From positions 1 to 22,563 of IMG/VR virus record IMGVR_UViG_3300023281_000651: a stretch of 22,563 bases of DNA. The stretch is one strand, 5' to 3'. This document shows positions 6,573 to 15,361 of this stretch, in pieces (within the stretch, counting starts at the first letter, position 1; every line of letters starts with the position of its first letter). This DNA comes from a virus. A program made the position numbers and the translations under genes. The notes below the pieces were generated by a model that worked only from the letters and a program-made list of their open reading frames with translations, had not been told where the DNA came from and did no database searches.

Positions 6573-7349
6573 TTATATACGTTTTTTCCTTTCGCTTAAA
6601 ATTGCCCTTGCTTTTGGGATGACTGAATTAGCAATTGTTCTGTTTTTAATAGCAGCACAAATCTTGTTTGCAGTTTCTTCATTACCATATTCAGCCATTT
6701 GATCAGCAATACATTCATCCCATGGATAAGCAGCAAGATAAGTTGATTCTTCTTCTTTGATCATTGTTGAAATTTCATTCAATTTCAAATCTTCTTGACT
6801 TAATGATTTTGAACTTAATTCTTGCATCTTATCAGTAAAGAAGCCTTCAATACTAAATCCAAGAATTTCACCATCTTTCACTTTGTTCCATATTTCATCA
6901 TTGTCAACTTTCATTGTGACAAACCATGTTCCAATTGGACAATGTTCAAATCCATATTTTACAGATTTGTCAATTGAAAATTCTTTGATCCAAGATTCAA
7001 CAACACAAATTCCATCAATTTTTGATTCATGTTCAAGTGTTGCAGATTGCAGATGATTTCTTTTCATGTACAATTCAGAACACTTTTTGATTGTGTCTTT
7101 TGAAAAGTAAACATGATAGTCAGAACCATCATCATCCAATCTAAAGATCTGTTTATTTGGAACAAGTGCTGGTGCAATCAGAAGTCTTTTTTCTTCATCT
7201 ATCTTTGCAAATTTCAAATCTTTTTGTTGCTTATTTAATGCAACCCAATATTCATCAATGGCTGGATCTTCAACTAATGATATTGCGAAGACACCATCTT
7301 GATCTTCTTTTTCTTCTTCTGATATTATCAGCTCTACAATTTTTGTCAT
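6573..7349 (-). CDS. Prohead serine protease (XkdF-like, Peptidase_S78_2)
   Basis: A 258-residue protein. It begins with the family-typical DGVFAISLVEDPAIDEYWVA (18-37). A putative catalytic His follows in ATLEH (H107). Then come the core strand GTWFVTMKVDN (140-150) and the nucleophile motif GEILGFSIEGFF (160-171, Ser166). These agree with the XkdF-type prohead protease (S78-like) fold, which trims scaffold and itself during maturation. After about 200 there is a separate short module, YPWDECIADQ with YG.EE.A...C (208-231), a Trp/Cys motif I recall at the C-termini of several phage capsid-associated proteins. The gene precedes the scaffold gene with a 33-nt gap. High confidence for the protease, moderate for the tail motif. 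Confidence 0.82.
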   Translation of the reverse strand: MTKIVELIISEEEKEDQDGVFAISLVEDPAIDEYWVALNKQQKDLKFAKIDEEKRLLIAPALVPNKQIFRLDDDGSDYHVYFSKDTIKKCSELYMKRNHLQSATLEHESKIDGICVVESWIKEFSIDKSVKYGFEHCPIGTWFVTMKVDNDEIWNKVKDGEILGFSIEGFFTDKMQELSSKSLSQEDLKLNEISTMIKEEESTYLAAYPWDECIADQMAEYGNEETANKICAAIKNRTIANSVIPKARAILSERKKRI

Positions 7350-7361
7350 TTGTTTTTGTTT

Positions 7362-9134
7362 TTAAAGTGTTGCTTTTTGTTGAATCATTGTGTTGATTTG
7401 TTGTGAATCTGTTACTTGTTGTTCTACCACATAAGCTTGAACTGGTGGTGTTTCTTGTCCAAACTGACTATTGAATTGCTCTGTAATTGATGGAAGTCCA
7501 GACAAGTCTGTAAGTGATTCAGCACCACCAACTGATCCACCAGATGGAAGTGAACCCCCACTTGGAACTTGTGCGCTTACTGGCTTTTTGGTTTTTACTG
7601 ATGTGATGTTTTTAACTGCTTTCAATCCAGCTGCCAAAGTCAATCCAGCTTGAATGTAAGACATTGGTGGTGGTAATTTTAAAGCTTCAGTCACACCAGT
7701 CCAAGTGTTGACAGTTGCTGTTGCAATTCCAGTTGCTTTTGATGCAGCTGAACCCTCTTCAAATAGATCTCCAGCCATTCCAATTGTGTCAGACAACATT
7801 TGAACATCTTGCTTTCTTGCATCTTCTTTTGCTTTTGCTAAATCTTCAGCTGTCTTCAAGTCTTCTTCAGCAAATTTGTCATTTGATTGCTGAACTAAGT
7901 CATTGAATTGTTTGGTCAATTCAAAAATGTCTTCACCAGACTTTCTTGCAAGTTCTACTTTTGCATCATAATCTTGTTGAAGTGCAAGAAGTTCTTGTTC
8001 CCTTTCTCCAATTGTTGCAAGTGCAAGTTCTTCTTTTGCAGTCTTTAATTCATCAGCAAGACCAGCTTCATTTGTAAGTTGTTCAGATTTAAGACCAGCA
8101 ATTCTTTCATCAATATCAATCTGCTCAAGAAGTGATTGTTGATATGCTGTTTGTAATTCAATTGAAGTTTTATTTGTTGAAAGTTCAAGTTCTGCAATCC
8201 TTACTTTTTCATCAACAATTGCTTTTTCTTTTGCAGTCTGTTCTTCAAGTATTCTTCCAAGTTCAATGTTTGCTGAAATTCTTTCTTCAAATGTAAGTCT
8301 GACATCATCTCTGATTTGTCTTTGTTGTTCTGCTTCAAGTTGACTTTGCAATTGTTGTTTTGCCCTTAATACTTCAAGAAGTTCTTCATTCTTCTTTGCA
8401 TCTGCAAGTGCAGTTCCAGTTGCTATTGCACCAGCAATTGAAATTTCTTTGATGCCCTCTGTTGCTGTTTCAGATGCTATGGACACAACTGATCCAATTT
8501 CAGTCAATGCTTCACCAAGATTGTCTTTGATTGATTTACCAGCATCAACCACTTCATCAACAACTTCTGTCAAGTTTGCTTTTGATTCAAGTATTTTTGC
8601 ATTTAATTCATCAATTGTTTCTTGATCTTTTCCACCAAAGAATGATTCTTCCCAAGCCAATGCAGCTTCTTGAAGACCTAATTGAATGCCATAGAAAGCA
8701 GCCTTGAATGGAAATAAAACTGAAGTCACAATTCCACCCATGACTTTTCCAAGTCCCTCAAATCCCTCTGATGATTTTGAAACTGCATCAAATACATCTG
8801 TGACAACTGATGTCACTTGATTAAATATTACACTTAGTGTTTCAGTTGCAATTGCAACACCATCAATCACAGTTTGATTCTGCATCATGATGTCTTTTAA
8901 AAACTTGAAAGCTTCAATGATAAGACCAACACCAAGTGCTTTCATTGCAAGTCCCATTCCTTTGAATCCTTTGCCTATCTTCTTCAATGCACCTTCAGTT
9001 CCTTTTCCAGTCTTCTTGATGTCATCAAGATTCTCATTTGTTTCAGCAAGTGAATCTTTGACAGCATCCAGATCTTTTGAAATCTTCTGAACATTGGTTT
9101 TGAATTCTATGTCAACAACTATCTTTTCTGCCAT
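7362..9134 (-). CDS. Tail tape measure protein
   Basis: A 590-residue protein dominated by helices. Residues 1-50 are charged coiled coil (KISKDLDAVKDSLAETNENL). A hydrophobic helix follows at about 53-75 (GMGLAMKALGVGLIIEAFKF), then other hydrophobic and amphipathic parts to about 230. A long Glu/Lys/Gln-rich coiled coil covers about 235-460. A conserved-looking C-terminal part has ATGIATATVNTWTGVTEALK and IQAGLTLAAGLKAVKNI, a Gly/Ser/Pro linker (PSGGSLPSGGSVGG) and the ending YVVEQQVTDSQQINTMIQQ. This is the layout of tape measure proteins of Bacteroidetes phages. If about 1.5 angstrom per residue applies, the tail would be roughly 90 nm, a modest siphovirus tail. The start overlaps the 80-residue gene by 16 nt. 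Confidence 0.8.
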   Translation of the reverse strand: MAEKIVVDIEFKTNVQKISKDLDAVKDSLAETNENLDDIKKTGKGTEGALKKIGKGFKGMGLAMKALGVGLIIEAFKFLKDIMMQNQTVIDGVAIATETLSVIFNQVTSVVTDVFDAVSKSSEGFEGLGKVMGGIVTSVLFPFKAAFYGIQLGLQEAALAWEESFFGGKDQETIDELNAKILESKANLTEVVDEVVDAGKSIKDNLGEALTEIGSVVSIASETATEGIKEISIAGAIATGTALADAKKNEELLEVLRAKQQLQSQLEAEQQRQIRDDVRLTFEERISANIELGRILEEQTAKEKAIVDEKVRIAELELSTNKTSIELQTAYQQSLLEQIDIDERIAGLKSEQLTNEAGLADELKTAKEELALATIGEREQELLALQQDYDAKVELARKSGEDIFELTKQFNDLVQQSNDKFAEEDLKTAEDLAKAKEDARKQDVQMLSDTIGMAGDLFEEGSAASKATGIATATVNTWTGVTEALKLPPPMSYIQAGLTLAAGLKAVKNITSVKTKKPVSAQVPSGGSLPSGGSVGGAESLTDLSGLPSITEQFNSQFGQETPPVQAYVVEQQVTDSQQINTMIQQKATL

Positions 9135-9361
9135 CCTAATATTCTTTTGAATTCATTCATAATTGTATCATGATTCAATACTTGTTTTTCATACCATGAT
9201 AATGTTTTTGTTCCATTGTATGTTGTTTTTGACATCAGTCTTACAACATCTGGAATAATATGACAAGCACCAACCCAATATTCATGCATTGGTTTAAAGT
9301 CAAGGATTTGAAATTCAGACAAATCATTCTTGTTTTCTGTTTTGAATTTTATGTGTTCCAT
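9119..9361 (-). CDS. Small conserved-context protein upstream of the tape measure
   Basis: An 80-residue protein without a recognised family. It is soluble, with several His and Trp residues (MHEYWVGACHIIPDVVRLMS) and an amphipathic C-terminal helix ending KRILGWQKR. Both ends overlap neighbours: 13 nt with the end of the 1315-residue tail gene and 16 nt with the tape measure start. Tight coupling to the tape measure gene is where many siphophages place tail assembly chaperones, but I see no sequence resemblance to them here. A tail-assembly role is only a position-based guess. Confidence 0.5.
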   Translation of the reverse strand: MEHIKFKTENKNDLSEFQILDFKPMHEYWVGACHIIPDVVRLMSKTTYNGTKTLSWYEKQVLNHDTIMNEFKRILGWQKR

Positions 9362-12300
9362 TTTGATTGAAGATAGTTTTGTACTTGTTGAGTTTCTGAA
9401 TCAGTTAGTTCTACATTGTAGACAATAATTTCATGTATTTCACCTCTGAATTCATTTCTGTCTGAAGTTCCACTTGATGAAACAACTGCACCAATTGAAT
9501 AGATGTCTGATGTTGTATTTGTTGCTGATGAATTTGTATCTGTGTTTTGTTCTTGATCAAGAATGTATTGTGTTGTCCCAGCTCGTCTTCCAGTAATTAC
9601 TTGTCTTTCAAGAACTGAAACATTATTGATAGAACAATTGTAGTTCTGACTGTTATTGTTTAAGAAAGCTATTGAATTGCTTCCTTGACCTTGTGTGACA
9701 TTTATTGCAAATCCTTGTTTTTGTCTTGTTCCACCACAAACACCAGCAATCATTTGTCCGTAATTTTCAGAAGTTGTAATTGCAGATTTGAACACTACAA
9801 AAGTTGTTGATCTAATATCTGTAATTGTATGAAGTGATGAATCTGTATTTATTAAAACATCATTGATACCATCAAAAGTGATGCTTGGATCAGATAAGTC
9901 TTGATTGTATGTTGGTCTTGCTGTTGATGTTGGTGCAATCATGTCATATCCATTTCCACTTTTATCATCCCATTGTGTAACAGCACCAGATGAATGTGTC
10001 AATGTAATTGCATCAGCTGAATCAAGCCATAATTTAAGGCCAGTAATTTCTGATGGTTCAAATGGTAATCTGTTTGAAGACACGTCAATGTTTTGCAATG
10101 TTTGAAATGTGTATTTGAAATCAATTGACCAATCAACATCACCAAGATTGTAAGCCCTATCATCTGTGTCAATCTTAAAATAGAACAATCCTTCATTTGC
10201 AACTTTTTTTGAACCAATTGCACCCTCAATGTATGGCATTGGAAATTCCAAGCTTATATCAACAATATTGAATTCAGTTGATTCTTTTGAAATGTCTTTT
10301 GATAGTTGTAAAATTGTTGGTCTATAAGAATTATTATTGTTTACAATCACACCAGTATACTTTCTGAACATGTACTTCTGTGATCTGTCTGTTGTTGTTC
10401 CTCTTTCACTTCCAGATATTGTCATTTCAAACATCATTTGTGATGGAAAAGGCAATCTGAAAGAATTTGTTCCATTGCTTAAAATGGAATCTGAACCAGT
10501 ATCAATTGTGTATTGTCCATTTTGACCAATTGAAATTTCTTCTTTTCCGTCTGTGAAACCATGCTTTATAAAGTGTCCACTTTGACTTCTTCCAGTTTTA
10601 TTGTACAATGGATCTGTTCCACCAGACAACATGAATTCACCACTTGCAATTGTTTGACCATAGTCACCTTGAATTGATGTGTTGAAATATGATTGTCTTG
10701 TAAATATTTTGATTTCTGAACCATCAAAATCTTGTGCTAATGGATCAGACAAGTTGTTGTTTCCGACAATGTCAAACCCTTTTATATTTGCTCTTATTGT
10801 ATTGTCATTTCCATTTATGTTTGTGAAGTCTGATGAATATTCAACTAAGTTTCTGCTTCCTTTAATTATATTGAAATCTGTAATCAAATTATTATTTCCA
10901 AGAACTTGATTGAAAACACCAGATGCAGAATTATTACCACCAAGAACAATTTCTGTTGATCTGTTTGGATTTGGAACTTTCTGTTTTGGATCATTGAAAT
11001 CATTTGTTTGATTCCAGCATTGTGAAAATTCATACAAATAACCATTTGCTTGACAACATTCTTGTGTTGGTGTTTCTACCACACCACTTGAATTGTTTGT
11101 GAATATCACAATTCCACCAGCAGTTAAATAGCTTGGTGATGAAGTACATTCTATTCCAGAAGTTGCAATCAAATTTGTTCTTTGAACCTTTACTAATTCA
11201 ACATTGCAATTTCCTTGTCCAATTAAAGGATAATTGTTGATCTTATTTATTCTGAAATATTCGTTTTTAACAAATATAATATCATTGAAACTTAGGTTGT
11301 TTATGTCTAAAGCTGACAATTTGAAAGTTGCAATCAATAGTCTTGCCTCCCGTGAATACGTTTCTTCAATGTATCTTTTCCAATAAACTGAATACGCTCC
11401 ATTCAATGGTACTGGATAACCTAAAGCTCCAGTTGATTCACCCATAAATGAAAGACACTTTGTTTGTGGTGTGACAACAATATCTTCATAATTTTGAAAT
11501 ATTGAAAAACTGCTAAATTGTTGTGTTGCAACTGTATCTGTCAACCAAACAGATTCACCATTTACATCTGATCCACCATACCCAGAATAATATGATAATT
11601 TAAAACCAGAAACAGATTGACCATTTCCATTGTGACAAATGCTTGATCTGATTCCAGTATTTGGAATGTAGCTTGTGATTGTTGGATTAAATATTGTTTT
11701 TATTTCTTCCTTGTCTTTACCAAAATCGTTTGATGTATTGTCAACATATTGTGATCCATATATTTTTGAAGTTTGCTGTTCAAATAATGAATTCATGAAA
11801 TCATCAGATTTCTGATCTGTGAAGATTAATGATTTTGCTTGAAGATCTGCTGTTGGTTTTAATTGTACATCTTTTGAAACGTCAAGTTTTTCTGTCCAAT
11901 CCAAATCACTTCCTTGATCAATCCAATCTGAATATGGTTGAATATAAAGATGTGTAGGTTGTTGATCATCTGGAATGATTACCAAGTTGAATTTCTTTGC
12001 GAATGATGTAATGAAATCTATTGCCTTGACTTTTGGAAAGTTTCTTGCAACATCAAAACCAAGTATTCCAGTTATTGGTGTTGGTGTTCCATCTACATCA
12101 ATAGAATAAGTTTGTGGTAATGGACTAAATTGAACAATACCAGATTCAACTGTAATTGATGCGCTTTCATTCTGTGAATTTGTAACAAGACATCTAATCT
12201 CATATTCATTGTTTACATTTAAAAAGTAAGCTTCAAATGAAATTGCCAATGCAAAATCAGTTACTTGAACAATGTCCAATGGAAATCCTTGAATTACTGC

Positions 12301-13296
12301 TTCATTGTTTGTGATGTCATATAAGACAATTGAAACAAGTGTACCATCCAATGATGCTGGTTGTGATAAGTTAATGCTTATATTAATAGCAGTTGCAGAC
12401 CAGAAGTTTGATGGTGAATATATTCCAGTTGTTTCATTATAATCACCAGAATTGTTTGTGTAATTATTTCCACTTGTATTGTTATGTATTATTGTGTGAT
12501 AACCATTTGTTGCAATGAATGTTTGTGATCCAGAAGCTGTTAAATTTACTTCATAAAAACTTTCATTCATTTCAGTCAATGAATCATTTGATCCAGAATT
12601 TAGATCTAAATATAAATCGTTTAATTCTGTATCAATAAAAGATGATTCATAAGTAAAACCAGATTCAAGAAGTATTTTATTAAATACCTTATTTGCCCTT
12701 ATTTGTGGTTTTAAATTGAATACTGACAATGGATTGTTGGAATTTGATATTGATCCAGACACATTTCCACCAAACATTGCTCCACTATAATCATACATTG
12801 AATAAACAATGTCACCATTCAATAAAGGTGTTACATCTCTGTTCATTGAAGTTGACACCACATTCAAATTCATCTGATGATCGTATTCACTAAAGTCAAA
12901 TTCTGACAAATACTTACCAGTTAAAACTTGACCAAGTGAAGAAACAGAACTGAATACCACACATTCATAATGGTGTGTCACATCGTTTGAAACAAATACG
13001 TTTGTCAATTGAAGATACCCTTCAAACACTTCAAGTGAATCTTTTGTGATTGTTGCTTGAACCTTTATTTTTGTATTGTAATTTCCAAACTGTGTCACCT
13101 CAAAATAGTCACCAAAGAACACATCATTGTTTGGTGTTGATGGAATACGGAAATTGAATGTGTGATTTCCTTTGTTTGATTTGAAGTCTTGAATGTCTTT
13201 GAATTGGTAATTCGCTGTCATTGGTTGATCACCAGACAGATCTAAATAAACAACCCTTGAATCATCTTGTGTTTCAACTCTTATTTGTGTAGCCAT
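9349..13296 (-). CDS. Large tail-tip/receptor-binding protein with LamG-like C-terminus
   Basis: A 1315-residue multidomain protein. Residues 1-170 (IRVETQDDSRVVYLDLSGDQ, then FNFRIPSTPNNDVFFGDYFE) look like the hub-like N-terminal domain of Bacteroidetes-phage tail proteins, probably the part attached to the tail tip. A long beta-rich middle follows to about 735. Next come a Cys cluster (QECCQANGYLYEFSQCW, about 745-762) and an Asn/Gly-rich segment at about 778-850 (VLGGNN, VLGNNN, INGNDN, IVGNNN at regular spacing), likely a YadA-like beta-roll or beta-helix. From about 1080 there is a concanavalin/LamG-like jelly roll: GLKLWLDSAD, WDDKSGNGYDM, ITFDGINDVL and the closing HEIIVYNVELTDSETQQV. 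Jelly rolls of this kind bind sugars, so host contact is a reasonable inference. Longest gene in the window. Confidence 0.72.
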   Translation of the reverse strand: MATQIRVETQDDSRVVYLDLSGDQPMTANYQFKDIQDFKSNKGNHTFNFRIPSTPNNDVFFGDYFEVTQFGNYNTKIKVQATITKDSLEVFEGYLQLTNVFVSNDVTHHYECVVFSSVSSLGQVLTGKYLSEFDFSEYDHQMNLNVVSTSMNRDVTPLLNGDIVYSMYDYSGAMFGGNVSGSISNSNNPLSVFNLKPQIRANKVFNKILLESGFTYESSFIDTELNDLYLDLNSGSNDSLTEMNESFYEVNLTASGSQTFIATNGYHTIIHNNTSGNNYTNNSGDYNETTGIYSPSNFWSATAINISINLSQPASLDGTLVSIVLYDITNNEAVIQGFPLDIVQVTDFALAISFEAYFLNVNNEYEIRCLVTNSQNESASITVESGIVQFSPLPQTYSIDVDGTPTPITGILGFDVARNFPKVKAIDFITSFAKKFNLVIIPDDQQPTHLYIQPYSDWIDQGSDLDWTEKLDVSKDVQLKPTADLQAKSLIFTDQKSDDFMNSLFEQQTSKIYGSQYVDNTSNDFGKDKEEIKTIFNPTITSYIPNTGIRSSICHNGNGQSVSGFKLSYYSGYGGSDVNGESVWLTDTVATQQFSSFSIFQNYEDIVVTPQTKCLSFMGESTGALGYPVPLNGAYSVYWKRYIEETYSREARLLIATFKLSALDINNLSFNDIIFVKNEYFRINKINNYPLIGQGNCNVELVKVQRTNLIATSGIECTSSPSYLTAGGIVIFTNNSSGVVETPTQECCQANGYLYEFSQCWNQTNDFNDPKQKVPNPNRSTEIVLGGNNSASGVFNQVLGNNNLITDFNIIKGSRNLVEYSSDFTNINGNDNTIRANIKGFDIVGNNNLSDPLAQDFDGSEIKIFTRQSYFNTSIQGDYGQTIASGEFMLSGGTDPLYNKTGRSQSGHFIKHGFTDGKEEISIGQNGQYTIDTGSDSILSNGTNSFRLPFPSQMMFEMTISGSERGTTTDRSQKYMFRKYTGVIVNNNNSYRPTILQLSKDISKESTEFNIVDISLEFPMPYIEGAIGSKKVANEGLFYFKIDTDDRAYNLGDVDWSIDFKYTFQTLQNIDVSSNRLPFEPSEITGLKLWLDSADAITLTHSSGAVTQWDDKSGNGYDMIAPTSTARPTYNQDLSDPSITFDGINDVLINTDSSLHTITDIRSTTFVVFKSAITTSENYGQMIAGVCGGTRQKQGFAINVTQGQGSNSIAFLNNNSQNYNCSINNVSVLERQVITGRRAGTTQYILDQEQNTDTNSSATNTTSDIYSIGAVVSSSGTSDRNEFRGEIHEIIVYNVELTDSETQQVQNYLQSKWNT

Positions 13297-14778
13297 CTAT
13301 GTTGTGCTAAATTTAGGATTTGCATATTTGAATTTTAGTTCATATTCATATAAACCAGTATTCTTTTCACCTTTCAATTTCATAGTTGTCTTTTCAAGAA
13401 TAAGTGCTTTGGCATTATCTCCATCAAGTAAATGAATTTGTGGTGACATCATCATGTCTTTGATTTGTTCAATCTGGTAATCTTTAAGATTGTCCGTGAA
13501 TAGTGTGAATGATTCTGTTGGATTGACAGAAGTTGTCATCATTCCTTGCTTTGCAACATCTAATGGATAAGCTGAATCAATAAGTGTATTGCTGAAAGTA
13601 GCCAATCCAGTTGATTGATTAAATACTGGCTTAGTAATGTATTCCCTTTTGACTTGCAATTCTTCAGTCTTTTCTTTGTTCAAAGTTATGTATTCCCATG
13701 CACCAAATCTGTTCATGTATGAAAGTCTGTTCTGCTCATATCTTGAACAATATTCAATGATTTCAAAATCATATCTTTCAGACATCTTCACACCAGCTGA
13801 TGTTTCAATATAAACTGCATAATAAGCAATCTTGTCTGTTCCAATATATCCACTTGCTGGAACATCACCACCATAAGAAGCTTCACTTGTATCTATGACA
13901 CTCATATTAGACAATCCAATTCCAGCATAAAGATAGAAAGATTCATTTGTATTTGCTGATGCAGTTGCATTATATTGTCCACCAGATGCAGTTGTATTGT
14001 TCATTCTCAAATCACCAATCTGTGAACCACTTGAATCATAAAAATAAGCATGTATTCTGTAAGGTTCTGCTGATGTATTTATTGCATTTCTATTCAAGAA
14101 TGCAATTGTATGATATTCATCAAAACCTAATCTTGTTGTGAATCTTGTTCCTTTGACACCATCTGTTCTATATTCATAATTTGAAGACAGAAGTTTTGCT
14201 GTGTCATTGCTCAATCTGTAATCTGAAAAGTTAATTTTTGCACCTTCATCTTCTTGACCTCGACCCCAAAACATGAAAATTGTTTTTGAATCCAAACCAG
14301 TTCCAGCAGTTTGTTTGACTGGAATTCCATCTGGTGTTGTTGCGTACATTTCAAAGAACTTCAAATTCATTACATTTGCAACACCTCTGAAAGATTCAAA
14401 CCCTCCAGAAGTTTCAAGAATTCCAACTGAATACATCTTTTGGTCCACATCATTTCTGTATGGCAATGTATGAATGTTTGTCTTGTATGATGGTGTGATT
14501 GATAATGGTGCATTTCCATCCAATGATGGTGAAATTTGTGGTGTGACAATTGACTTGTATATTTCAGACAAATTGAAGACAGCTTGTCCATCTTGATTCT
14601 GTTGCTGTGTGAAAGATATTGTCTTTGTTACTGGTGTCAATAATCCCTCAATTGTGTATGTAAGTTCCATTAAATATCTGAACTTATAAACACCAGTTGT
14701 GCTTGTTGTCAGATAGGCAAGATTTCTTCCAGTTGATATGTTGAAGAACTGATCATTTATTACTATTGTCAACGCCAT
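13297..14778 (-). CDS. Tail protein (distal tail/baseplate-like)
   Basis: A 493-residue beta-rich protein, immediately before the 1315-residue gene (stop and start adjacent). It begins MALTIVINDQFFNISTGRNL. Near residue 350 it has YCSRYEQNRLSYMNRFGAWE followed by YITLNKEKTEELQVKREYIT, then TDNLKDYQIEQIKDMMMSPQ and a final beta segment. The 'C.ry....l.flN..Ggwd.f.f' motif is one I recall in tail proteins of Bacteroidetes phages, usually next to the large hub or receptor-binding protein. That suggests a distal-tail or baseplate component. No catalytic motif is seen. Assignment to a tail role is good, precise position in the tail uncertain. Confidence 0.62.
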   Translation of the reverse strand: MALTIVINDQFFNISTGRNLAYLTTSTTGVYKFRYLMELTYTIEGLLTPVTKTISFTQQQNQDGQAVFNLSEIYKSIVTPQISPSLDGNAPLSITPSYKTNIHTLPYRNDVDQKMYSVGILETSGGFESFRGVANVMNLKFFEMYATTPDGIPVKQTAGTGLDSKTIFMFWGRGQEDEGAKINFSDYRLSNDTAKLLSSNYEYRTDGVKGTRFTTRLGFDEYHTIAFLNRNAINTSAEPYRIHAYFYDSSGSQIGDLRMNNTTASGGQYNATASANTNESFYLYAGIGLSNMSVIDTSEASYGGDVPASGYIGTDKIAYYAVYIETSAGVKMSERYDFEIIEYCSRYEQNRLSYMNRFGAWEYITLNKEKTEELQVKREYITKPVFNQSTGLATFSNTLIDSAYPLDVAKQGMMTTSVNPTESFTLFTDNLKDYQIEQIKDMMMSPQIHLLDGDNAKALILEKTTMKLKGEKNTGLYEYELKFKYANPKFSTT

Positions 14779-14779
14779 T

Positions 14780-15361
14780 CTAATTCAGTTTAATTTCTTT
14801 AATAATTTGCTTAATGTAATCATTTGCCATTGCAAGTGCAACATCAGTTCCGTCTTTTGGAATAGCCATTTCAATTGCATCTTTGTAGTAATGTCTTGCA
14901 CCAATTCCTTTTGTTGCAATGCTTCTTCCAAGTAGAAATGCAAGTGTTTTCTTTGCTGTCTTTGTGTTCTTTGAAAATTGTCCAGTCCCCATGTCACGCA
15001 ATTTGATAGGTTTTTTTTCAATCCATTTCATCATTGCAAGTTGTGGAATATTTCTTCCTTTGAATTGAAATGGTGAATTCTTTGCTGATTGCTTTACACT
15101 TTCAGATCCTTTGACACCTTGTTCAATGAAAGGTGCATATATTTCAGAAGATAAGAATTCCACATCAAAACCAGAACTAAATTGTCCAGATGCAGTTCTT
15201 TTCTGCTTCACTCTATAAGATAATGATTTCGACAGATCACCAGTTGAATTTGTCACACGTTTCTTTCCATCAATCATTTTGGAAGCACCAAGATTGATTC
15301 TTGCAAGTTTGACAACCCTTGCACCAAAAAGATCCATTTGTTGTTTTGTTGATCCTATCAT
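14780..15361 (-). CDS. HK97 gp10-like tail completion/neck protein
   Basis: A basic protein of 193 residues from the ATG at 15361. A GTG five codons upstream would also be in frame. I prefer the ATG because it forms an ATGA overlap with the stop of the preceding gene, as at many other junctions here. Features: an N-terminal helix with many Lys/Arg, GDLSKSLSYRVKQKR, then a beta strand and EIYAPFIEQGVKGSESVKQS, and a C-terminal part with LLGRSIATKGIGARHYYKDA. The pattern 'g.Lr.si......g....v.....YA.yvE.G......' and a terminal helical region is typical of HK97 gp10/Mu-like tail completion proteins. These act at the head-tail joint. Confidence 0.68.
   Translation of the reverse strand: MIGSTKQQMDLFGARVVKLARINLGASKMIDGKKRVTNSTGDLSKSLSYRVKQKRTASGQFSSGFDVEFLSSEIYAPFIEQGVKGSESVKQSAKNSPFQFKGRNIPQLAMMKWIEKKPIKLRDMGTGQFSKNTKTAKKTLAFLLGRSIATKGIGARHYYKDAIEMAIPKDGTDVALAMANDYIKQIIKEIKLN

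Noticed and set aside
9119-9361. Second tail chaperone with frameshift before the tape measure
   Set aside because: Position fits, but no slippery heptamer or chaperone-like motif is visible in the 80-residue gene, and it has its own ATG.
9401-10060. Diversity-generating retroelement target in the C-terminus of the 1315-residue protein
   Set aside because: The domain is LamG-like, not a C-type lectin; no reverse transcriptase or template repeat is visible in the window.
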